This document shows positions 54,971-64,000 of a DNA stretch of 64,000 bases, piece after piece. The translations under genes were made by a program, and so were the position numbers. This DNA comes from Rotaria sordida (Eukaryota > Rotifera > Eurotatoria > Philodinida > Philodinidae), in the NCBI GenBank assembly GCA_905250125.1, contig CAJNOL010000333.1:94881-158880 (forward strand), in the 5' to 3' direction. Each line of letters begins with the position of its first letter. Position 1 is the stretch's first letter. Under the pieces are notes generated by a model. That model did no database searches. It was not told the DNA's origin and saw nothing but the letters and a program-made list of their open reading frames with translations.

Positions 54971-56522
54971 TCAAGTCATGTTACAGATGTTCCTATGAAT
55001 AGATGAAAAGAGATTTCGCGACTCATAAATGCGACTTGAAATTTTGAAAATGATCAAATCATAGTTTTTTTTCAATCGATTTTTAATCTCTAGTGATGGT
55101 ACCGTCGACGAATGACCCTTTGCTGAAGGAATTATTTTGAAAGAAAATTCGAACTCAGATCTATGAAGTCCTACATTCATACCACAATGAATACCTCCAC
55201 CAAATTCGTTGAGGACTCGAAGAGGGCACGTGATAACATCGAAGCCGAGTTCGTCGTGTAACAATCGATACATTGGTGTTTCACATTCTTCGATCACTAC
55301 ACAATGATCATTAAGTGAAAGTATATTGGCATTCAGATTGCCTGTGCACAAAGCGAGTGGAGGCACTTCACCAGTCGAATGTAAAGGTGCCCATATTGAA
55401 CGCCAATCATTGTCAGTAAACAACTTCATTTCACTAGCCAATGGTGGATAATTTTGATTGAGAAGGACAAGACCATGCGATCCTGATGTTGGTGGTCGTA
55501 ATGGTATCAGTGAAGTATCCAAATGGTAACTACCATCAGTTGGAAAATGCATCATGTGAAAACGAAGATTAGGAAACGTTCGACGAAGCCAATATAAACC
55601 TTGGTTATTCGCCGATGCAGATTTTTTATAAAAGACATCTTTTCCCATCCGTACGATATCGGCAGCATCGAAGGCAATTTCATTTTCATTCAGGTTTGTC
55701 TTATATCCGCTATTGGCAAAGATTGATTTATTGAAATCTTTTGTATTTATCTTTTCCCAATAATCAACATCATTGAACATTTTTATCGATGAACATGTAG
55801 GTTTTGGAGGTTGAAGCCATTTCATATTTGGATCACATCTCCATAGTGAATAAAGGAGAGGTTTATAATACTCAGATTCAAAATACCGAATATGAGCAGA
55901 AGTTGGCGCTTCTACCACTGTATCACCTAAGGAGTTATTCGAAAACGACACCACCCGTTAGGAAGTAGAGGCTCAGCCAAAGTGACAAACATTGAGTAAA
56001 GAGGTGACGGCATTTCTTAATAGCCCCTAATGTGATCAATATGTCTCGTGGACATGCAAGACCGAACTGATATTGAGATTTAAAATGAGGCGTGGCTAGT
56101 TGATGATTGAAACATAGTTCTTCCTGTGATGATGATACTGGTCGGCAAACATCAATTTTGTTTTTTTGAATAGTTTTATCGTTAGTATTTGTTTGTGAAC
56201 TTTTCTCTAATGATGTTCGTTTTCGAGTAAGAACTTGTCTAACATCCTCATCGAATATTTCATCAACTGAACTTGCAACTACGATTGATTCAGCTCGAAG
56301 CAACTCAGCAAGATTGTCTAATTGAGCTTGTGCCTGTTCAATACGACGACGTGGACGTGGACCCGAAATCGCTCGAATATACGAACATAGATTAGGAGGA
56401 CCCGTATGCCATGGATAAGAAGGAGTCTCATCTGGGTAGCACATACCCTCAGCAGTGCCGACACATATAAATTCCAATGGGGCCCATTCTGTCCACGAGT
56501 TTACTGTTGATGATAATGCCAT
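54971..56522 (-). CDS. Amidinotransferase (AGAT/StrB1 family), frame broken by a 100-bp segment
   Basis: These enzymes move the amidino group from arginine to an acceptor such as glycine or an inosamine phosphate. Two frames (55935-56522 and 54971-55954) are halves of one protein. WAPLEFICVGTAEGM and CPRDILITLG open it; DTVVEAPTSAHIRYFE continues it. Catalytic residues are visible: AFDAADI (Asp), YHLDTS (His) and GGGIHC (Cys). Removing exactly 55931-56030 joins the halves as a 483-aa ORF across LG-DTVVEAP, a conserved point. As it stands, the first frame runs into a stop inside the segment. Apart from this the gene lacks introns, unlike its neighbours, so origin by horizontal transfer is possible. 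Vertebrate AGAT is mitochondrial; no targeting peptide is evident here. The acceptor substrate cannot be told from sequence. Confidence 0.8.
55931..56026. mobile_element. 96-bp insertion (or non-canonical intron) in the amidinotransferase gene
   Basis: Flanked on both sides by CTAA (55927-55930 and 56027-56030; TTAG on the coding strand). The ends are imperfect inverted repeats (coding strand GGGCTATTAAGAAATG; other end complement GGAGTTATTCGAAAACG). On the coding strand it begins GG, not GT or GC, and ends in the TTAG copy. A CTAAC branch-like motif lies about 34 bases before that AG. It is clearly richer in GC than the AT-rich introns elsewhere in the window. Confidence 0.6.
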
Positions 56523-57429
56523 GTTTGTTGATCGTATGCAATTACCTATGAAATGAAATATATATTCGTTTACTTATGCATAGTACCCATAAAGTCAAAA
56601 AAAATCTTAAAATCCTCATGACTTTCGTGAATTTCATATCAAAAACACGAAAAAAAGAGGCATTTCTGATGATGAAATAGACAAAAACATTGATGTTTTT
56701 CAAATTCATTGATGAAAAGCGGCATTTCAATTAAACAAACGCAGTGAATTTCAATTTTAATCAAAATCACGCAATGAAATTAATGAAAATATCTATTTCA
56801 ATCGATGAATTTGAAATACGTCAATTTTTTTGTCCGTTTCATCATTTTAATGCCGTTGTTTTTTATTTGTTAACTCCCTACGTAGTAATCAGCAGAATGC
56901 ATTAACATGCATACGTATTTGTCACCATTGATAAGTGATGGCAAGGGTGAATCAAATTTTTTTCGTGATGAATCCAATGGAGAAATGCTAATTAGAAACC
57001 GAATCACTTAATTTAGTGGTTTTAAATGGTCAGGATATAATGATTTCTCTCACTTTATAACACTACTGAGAGAATGTAAAATGAAAGAATCTTGACACTA
57101 AACCGATACAAAACGAGATATGCCTCACGCACATATATGTTATGTATATACTACTTACAAGGACAGCACTACAGTGCAAAATGCCAAAAGTCGAGAGAAA
57201 GCAAAAAAATGTAAAGCAAGAAGAAAGAACGAAAAGGATAGAGCATAGCAAAGAACACTGTAAACTGAGTTAATGATTACCCAAAGAGTGGCATATTTAC
57301 TTTATATGAAGGTAACTACAGTAAAATAACTACAGTAATTACATATTTAGTGTAAAGAAAAGGTAAAGTGCCACCTCTAGATTCAGTCAATCAAACGTTT
57401 TCTCTATCTAGCTGAGTGTGGGCGAGATG

Positions 57430-58260
57430 TATGAGTATGAGTGCGATTGGTTTAATAGACGAAGAGAAGAATCATATGGATACCTACACTCGATTCTGCA
57501 CACGCACTCATTCCTGTCTTCACGGCTACATATGACATTATTATCGATTTCGCTTGTAAAGCGGTATGCCATACAGAAAACGTTGAACATTCAGTCGATG
57601 ATACAGCAAGTGGCAATGACGAGCGTTACTTGCATATAAAATTTGATCAAAACTTTTCAACGTCGACGAATCTGAATCTGTAATTGATTTCTTAAAATTC
57701 GTCACCTTGATTTCTCTTTATAAAAAGTCATTATTTTTCTGAAAAACCCCTTCCCCTATCGTAAAAACAGATGATGATTTTTTGAAACCGACTACAGATT
57801 CAGATTCGTCGACGTCGCAAGCTTTTATTCAAATCTTATAATAAAGAATTATTATCTCGAAGTACTGCTCCTCTATGAAGAAATTTGGGTGACGAATTTT
57901 GCGTTACCTGTTACTGAACAACTGGTATACGTGCCGTTATCAGGTGTCTTATAATTAGCAGAGTGGTAGGATTAACTTCTCTCTCCTAGTAATGTAATAC
58001 GTTGTATGCACATGATAGATCTCATATTTAACAAGTAACGCTCGTCGTCGCGACTCCCTCGATCCTCAAATGAATGTGCAGCTATTTCTGTATAATATAG
58101 TACTACGAAAGCGCAATTGACACTAGTACCAAATGTATGCATGATGGTGGGCATGAGTGTGAGTGTTGATGTTAATGCGCATATGTGTCGAGTGTAGGTG
58201 TGGATTTGGGCGTATGTATCCGCGTAGTTCTTTCCTTCTCCTGTTCAATCAATCACACTC
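57430..58260. repeat. Foldback element with diverged arms
   Basis: Several inverted pairs are nested in order: GAGTGCGATTGGTTTAA near 57440 with the complement of TTCAATCAATCACACTC near 58245; GACGAGCGTTACTTG near 57618 with CAAGTAACGCTCGTC near 58031; and CGTCGACGAATCTGAATCTG near 57660 with CAGATTCAGATTCGTCGACG near 57795. Arms are about 200-250 bp. Short ORFs at 57408-57639 and 57972-58461 lie in the arms. Confidence 0.7.
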
Positions 58261-59502
58261 AAAACTGCGCCGCTACATCCACACTCGAATCCGATCACCA
58301 TGGTACCCATATACCATATCCACGCCGGCCACTAACACCGATACCGCCTCCCAAATATAATATATATAACAATACGTGACCACAACGTCCACACACCGAC
58401 ATCCACACCAGAGATGTTCATGCGATACTTTTTGACGTTCCATGAGTAGGGTGCCCCACAAGTCAATCCTTATAAAACTGTTTTCTCTGCCGATGGAGAG
58501 ACTAGGTTTTTAAAACTCACTTTACCTCCGACTAATGGCCTCATCGGTAGAACTCATGAACTAAACCAAAAAAAAATCAGCACATAACGAAATAAAAAAG
58601 TAATGAATTGTAACAACTATACAATCGAAAAAAGAGAAAATACGTATGCAGAATGTGACTAGCCATATAACGATCGGCAATTCTATAAACTAGTTCTGTT
58701 TTGCAAACTGGGTCTAGTGGTCGATTCTTTTCGTAAGAACTAGGTACAGTCATCAGTCCTTTTCATATGAGTTAAGATGTTGCACAGCCGATTTATTCGT
58801 AGTTCTAAGTTTTCGACAGCTCCATTCCAACATACTGGTGCAGTCGGAGTCACATGACTCAGAAGGGTTAAAATGAGAACTTTACTGAGACTAGTTCTTT
58901 TGGAAAGACCTGATGATCGTTCTCCATTTCAGAGTAAAGTAGCCATCGGCATTTTTTGAATAACTTTAAAACAATTAGAGAGAAATAACTCTGATTTTTA
59001 GCGCTATCTAGTGTCGATGTTGCTCTGTCTTTTTACAAAGTCGACGAAAAATCCCAATCACTTTTCTTGGATACATCATGAACTTTGAAAATGAACTTAA
59101 TCTGTCGTAAAAACAATATGCTTTCTCAACTATAATATAATAGAAAGATAGCCCAGCTTCTTCTCCATCGATCCAGACAAGGTTGAGATCGATAACTGTT
59201 TGCGTTCAAAAAATATAAAGATTTTATTGAAGGCTACTTACTAAGTTTACAATAGAAAACACATTTAATGTTTTGTTTTTCACTATATCATATAGTGTCA
59301 ATATCTAAGGAAAACATATCTGCAAATTCGTTTATCTCTTTTTCGGTTTTGTTCATTTGCTTTTAAATTTTTATTTAAATAAATTTCAATATGGCTATCA
59401 TAATAATAAATACAAGGAGTAACGAAACATATATAATATGTTGCCGAGTATTTTCAATATCCTAAATAGTAGCGGGCTGATGTTGTAAAGATTCCTTTGC
59501 AA

Positions 59503-59907
59503 TTATTTAAGATAATATATAGCTCTTGTTGTGTACTCTACTTCTAAGCAACTTGTCAATATTTTTATTGAAAATTCACAATTTCGTACTTTTTTGCTAG
59601 TTTCAACAAGGTTTGACTTAATTGCTATTGTGCCTTTTGCATATATGGTTGATATTAATTGAGTATCTAAACAATTGGCAAATGTTTCACTTGGTAATTG
59701 TACAATGGATGGCTCCCTGATTGTTATCATTTTAATTGAATCCTTCAAATGTGAATAAATGTTGCAGTGCTTAATTCTATCGAGATTATTGAAAATCAAT
59801 ACATCTTGCACTATATTTACGATAGCAGGTTGAGAATTAATGGAACGAATTATTTCGCAAGCATTTGAGCTAGATGCGTCAGTAGAAAAAAAAGTTGTTT
59901 CACACAT
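59503..59907 (-). CDS. Uncertain ORF, 134 aa
   Basis: A single open frame with fairly balanced composition (start MCETTFFSTDASSSNACEII; later IREPSIVQLPSETFANCLD). No signal peptide, membrane segment or known motif. It is isolated and has no obvious flanking exons. It may be a small gene, a fragment of a larger one, or chance. Confidence 0.3.
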   Translation of the reverse strand: MCETTFFSTDASSSNACEIIRSINSQPAIVNIVQDVLIFNNLDRIKHCNIYSHLKDSIKMITIREPSIVQLPSETFANCLDTQLISTIYAKGTIAIKSNLVETSKKVRNCEFSIKILTSCLEVEYTTRAIYYLK

Positions 59908-60475
59908 TATAAACTCGAGAGAGAAACAAATGTGGGTTCTGCTTGATATTGCGCGACTTTCAAGACAATGTATTTAGATCTTCTTTGCTCATCATTCCAT
60001 ATTATTAAAGTTTAATGGATTAGGTTTAGACAGAACGTTGTTGGCGTTTTAGTATAAATATATGTATTTCGATTCACGACAATTGGTAATGGATGTAAGT
60101 TATACACTGTATGTGTAAAAGCATTGGCGTATGACTGTCGTACAAATAATGTTCAAACCATCAAACATGGTGGATGTGTTTGTATGTTTTCATGACGAAT
60201 TTGTACATCAGGTTATGACTGAGGTTGTTGGAGTTTGTATGGGTGTATGTTAAATGAATACATCTAAGCACTGGCAAACGCACATCTTTCTTAGAAATGT
60301 AAATTACAATTTACATTATAATGTTATGATATGATTACATTAGATTAAATATAATGTAAAAGCGATTTTTATGTTTTCGTCGATGTACGTAGAGTTCTAA
60401 CGTCGTTATATGTTTGATTCCTCTCACGCCAATAACGTGCACATCAGTATGATAAGTTTTATCCTTTACTTTTTT

Positions 60476-60521
60476 GCAAATAAAATCAATTAAGCATTTA
60501 GCTTAAAAACCGTTTTTGATT
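60476..60521 (+). repeat. 46-bp direct repeat, copy 2
   Basis: Exact copy of 50318-50363. It lies 143 bp beyond the stop codon of the ABCA gene (its 3' flank). Confidence 0.85.
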
Positions 60522-60664
60522 GATTAGAGATCAATTCAAGAGTTAATATGTTGGCTATGACATTTTTTCTTATTTCAAAAAATCAAAATAAATATTCAAA
60601 CAATCATATAGAAATGTATCTAGAATATATTGTCATTAAAAATAAAATATATGAATAAAATCAT

Positions 60665-63600
60665 TCATTGTAAAGTATCATTAACTTGTTTACCAAATGA
60701 TAAAAATATTTGTTCAAGTGTTGTTTGTGATATTGTATATGTTTCAATATTTAAATATTGTTTATTTTGTTCAAGTAATTCAAATAAATCAGCTGGTGTA
60801 CCTTGTTTAACTTGAAATGAACCTGTTGAATATGATAGTTCTTTAATTTCAACATTCAATTGTGTTTGTGATAATAAAAATGATTGAACATTTTGAATCG
60901 TTGTTGCATTGACATCATTAGATGTTGAATGAACTTTAATTTCAATTGTATAACCTTGACCAAATTTTGATTTTAAATGTTGAATTGTACCCAAACAAAC
61001 TAATTGACCATTAAACATAATACCAAGACGATTACATACACGTTCACTAGAACAATAATATAAATTAATAAAACAAATAAATTCTTATATTTTACCATTC
61101 ATCCATTGAATGACTTGTTAATATAATTGTTAATCTTGCTCTAACAGCATTAAGAAATATTTCTTGCATTTGTTGTCGAGCATTTGGATCAACACCAGTT
61201 GTTGGTTCATCAAGAATTGCAACTAATGGTGGTCCTAAAAATAATCCAAATATATGTAATTATATCCTATCATAAAATAAAAACATTTATTCTTTTTTTA
61301 TTTTATTTTTACCAATTAATGCAAGTGCAGCATGTAATCGTCGTTTAGTTCCTCCACTTAATTGATGAATATAATTATTAAGAAATGGATCAAGTAAAAA
61401 TAAAGAACTAATTTTTTCAACAACTAAATGTATACGTGAAAAAGTTACACCACGTATACGTGCTAATAAATATAAACCATTTTGAACAGTTAAAAAGTCC
61501 ATACTACAGTTTTGTTGAGGACAATAACCTAATTGACGCATTGATTTTAAATGACGACGAACATTTTGTCCATCAATATAAGCAGTGCCTTGTGTTGCTA
61601 ATTCATCACCAACAAGTATACGAAATGTTGTTGTTTTACCTGCACCCTAAATAGAAAATTTATATTACTATATTTTTTAAAAGAAAAGAAACTCTTTTTG
61701 TTTTTGTTTTTGTATAACTTACATTATAACCAAGTAAACCAAATGCTTCACCACGTTTAGCACCAAATGTTAAATGATTAACAGCAAAAACATTACGACC
61801 TGGAAAACGTTTTACAAGATCATGAACTGTTAAATGATCAGTTTCATGTTCTTCTTCATTAGTATCTGTATCTAAAAGACTTTTATTTGTTGCTGAATAA
61901 TTTAAACTTAAAATTCGATGACGTTCTTCTAAAACATCATTATCAAGCATATTTTCATCAAACTCTAAAGGATGTGTTAAACATGAAAATTTTAATAATC
62001 CACTATCTATTGTAATTAATACTAATAATAAAATAATAATATGTAAAATAAGAACTACCCAATTCCATTCAATTGTATCATTTCCAATTGGTGTAAAAAA
62101 TGAAAAATCTGTATGGATAAATATTTGACAAAATGTACTTTGCTGTGCTAATATATATGTTGCTATAGCTTGTGCATTTATAGTTGGTGAAATAATATTA
62201 AATAACCAATAGATCAATTTTTGAATAAATTTATTACTAACAAATGACATAACTATTGGTACAATAATACTAATCATATGAAGAATAATTAATATAAATA
62301 ATACTGATAATCCACACTATATAAAATAATTCAAAAAAAGAAAAAAAGAAAAAAGGATAAAATCATGATTAATAAAGAAATGAATATGTACATACAAGAA
62401 GATCGCTTTTGAAAATTTTTGTTATGAGATATACAAATGGTAATGTTGGCAATACAATTATTATTGTTAATGGATAAAATTGTACTCGTAAATCCCATGA
62501 ACTAGCAAATTCAATTGGAATTATACTTGTTGATGAAGTTCGACTACTTGGTAAACCATTGAAAGCAACATCAAATATACAATACATAGCAAGTAAATAA
62601 CAAAACCAAATAACCGAAGTCATAATATCAAATAAATAATTAAAAAGCCAATAGCATGCTGGACTAAAATTTCAAGTTCATATGAATATGATTTAGTTTT
62701 TATTTTTTAAAATGAGATATAATATGAATTAATATGTTAAAGAGAAATTTGAATGAAGAAGATATCAAATATTGCTGTTCATACTAATAATTCAAGGTAT
62801 TTTCTGAGACATGATCTAAAAGGAGTGTTGAAGTATGAGAATAAAATTTAGGACTGCTCAACTCTTTTTCTAGGATGTGAACAGATACCTTGGCAACAGT
62901 TCAATACAGACTATGAAATACATAGTATTGAAAGTGATTGGCACTTTGAGATTATTATGAAAGACGATTGAATTCAAAATACCTATCTTTAGTTCTTTTT
63001 CCTGACACACTGTAATATATTAGGTAGCCCATAAATAATTAGATGAGAAAAAGACTCAATATCTTCAGCCTGCTTTAATTAGTAGAACTAGGTTTTTTCG
63101 GGTGTGGGGTGCCTGTGGGTATCCTATGAACACAATCACCCACACTCTTGTATGAAAAAAAAAACAATATTTTGGATTTTGTCGGAACATGGTTTGTGTT
63201 TTGAAAAATCTAATCATACTATTGGATAGAGCTAACTGAGTTGTATTTGGAAAAAGAATAAGAACTCTAGAGCAGGCTCCTAGGTAAATATAAACTACTT
63301 TTACTTGAATTGGGTGTTAACTTCACCTATGTTTTAAAAATCTAAGTATAGAACCGGAATTGTTTCTCTTATATGCCATGTATATATCGATGATAATACA
63401 GACTGAAGTATCGTTAGAGAATATTCTAACCATGAGAAAAACTTTTCTATCTTCTCAAAAGAATAGTTTCATTATTCATTAAAAATGATTTGGTTTAATT
63501 CAATTGTTAGATCATTTCGAACATATTTCAAGTAAACTTACTGTAAACCACTAATGTTCAGTAATGATAAAAAGCTATCTTTGCGTTCACTAACTAGAAA

Positions 63601-64000
63601 TATTGTTGTGTAGAAAAATATCAGATAGAAAATGAATCTAAATAAACAAAGAAAAAAAAAAGATAAGTGAAATTTTTTTCTTCTTTTTAATTAGAACTAC
63701 TTACACATCTAATATAAGTGAAGCTGGCAAAAACTTAAGAAAACATGATGCTATACTTAATACATTCAATAAACTACCAATTGTTGGTTCTATTGTCAAA
63801 TTTCCTGTTTTTTTATAAATTAATGTTGTTTGAATTGATGCAGCAGTATCATTTAATGCATATTTAAAAAATATATTCGATGCAACTGAAACAACTTCAT
63901 GACCTGATATTAAATTTGATGATAAAGTTTGTATCTTATATATATTTTCTTGTGGTACAGATACTTGAAAACCAAGATAAATATCAGTATAAGTATATGG
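60665..64000 (-). CDS. ABC transporter, subfamily A, C-terminal part (5' end outside window)
   Basis: Seven exons in minus order: 63705-64000 (continues beyond the window), 63542-63637, 62396-62663, 61723-62316, 61313-61646, 61096-61234, 60665-61046; 702 aa seen, in frame. The order fits the second half of an ABCA protein. A large extracellular loop comes first. Transmembrane segments follow, with SERKDSFLSLLNISGLHPACYW corresponding to the family ERxxxxKHLQxxSGVSPxxYW; for brevity only its parts SERKDS and PACYWLFNYLFDIM need be noted. The nucleotide-binding domain has Walker A GYNGAGKT (split by an intron after GYN), Q-loop CPQQNC, signature LSGGTKRR, Walker B LVAILDEPTTGVDP and H-loop TSHSMDE. 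The C-terminal regulatory region ends VNDTLQ. ABCA transporters move lipids across membranes. The particular member cannot be named from this part. Confidence 0.93.
62798..62855 (+). repeat. Dispersed repeat, copy C
   Basis: Contains GAGACATGATCTAAAAGGAG then TGTTGAAGTATGAG; third copy of the family seen at 2604 and 5316. It lies in the 878-bp intron of the ABCA gene (62664-63541), antisense to that gene. Confidence 0.75.

Larger units (their letters stand above)
56523..60664. other. 4.1 kb largely gene-free region
   Basis: Holds the foldback at 57430-58260, one uncertain 134-codon ORF at 59503-59907 (minus) and the second copy of the 46-bp gap-edge repeat. An acceptor-like TTTCATAG just upstream of the amidinotransferase start (minus strand) hints at a non-coding first exon. 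Confidence 0.55.

Noticed and set aside
62664-63541. Apparent loss of the ABCA segment before PACYW
   Set aside because: A small exon at 63542-63637 supplies the SERKDS..NISG segment with matching phases, so nothing is missing.

Overview
This window looks like AT-rich nuclear DNA of an invertebrate animal. The best guess is a bdelloid rotifer of the Rotaria/Adineta type. The reasons are very short GT-AG introns (mostly 50-75 bp), animal-specific genes (kinesin-1, vasculin, muscle LIM proteins, an ABCA transporter), and a decayed gene of the ADP-ribosyltransferase family that I recall as greatly expanded in bdelloids. The species assignment is inference.

Layout. 1-4 kb: a vasculin (GPBP1) orthologue in seven exons, plus strand. 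5.7-6.8 kb: a broken astacin metalloprotease. 7-9.5 kb: remnants of one unidentified ORF in opposite orientations. 9.7-11.5 kb: an intronless, secreted, probably GPI-anchored protein with four Ly6/uPAR-like cysteine modules. 11.5-17.1 kb: gene-free, with a 1.2 kb foldback element. 17.1-19.5 kb: an N-myristoylated low-complexity protein. 20.3-21.1 kb: a small single-pass membrane protein, minus strand. 23.3-30.6 kb: a complete kinesin-1 heavy chain (960 aa, 18 exons, minus strand). 32.1-35.9 kb: a CEP63/DEUP1-like coiled-coil protein, plus strand. 39-40.7 kb: two tandem single-LIM muscle LIM proteins; the first has two interchangeable first exons. 41.6-47 kb: two divergent genes of unknown function. 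47.2-48.9 kb: an ADP-ribosyltransferase pseudogene. 50.36-50.46 kb: an assembly gap of 100 N. 55-56.5 kb: an amidinotransferase of the AGAT/StrB1 family whose frame is broken by a 100 bp insertion-like segment. 60.7 kb to the end: the C-terminal part of an ABCA transporter, minus strand, running off the window.

For each multi-exon gene, exon boundaries were chosen so that reading phase is kept across every junction; they are not transcript-supported. The strongest non-genic theme is inverted-repeat (foldback/MITE-like) elements. At least eight were found by eye. Five of the eight introns longer than 600 bp contain one, and two more contain a copy of a separate dispersed repeat. No tRNA, rRNA, CRISPR array or telomeric repeat was recognised.
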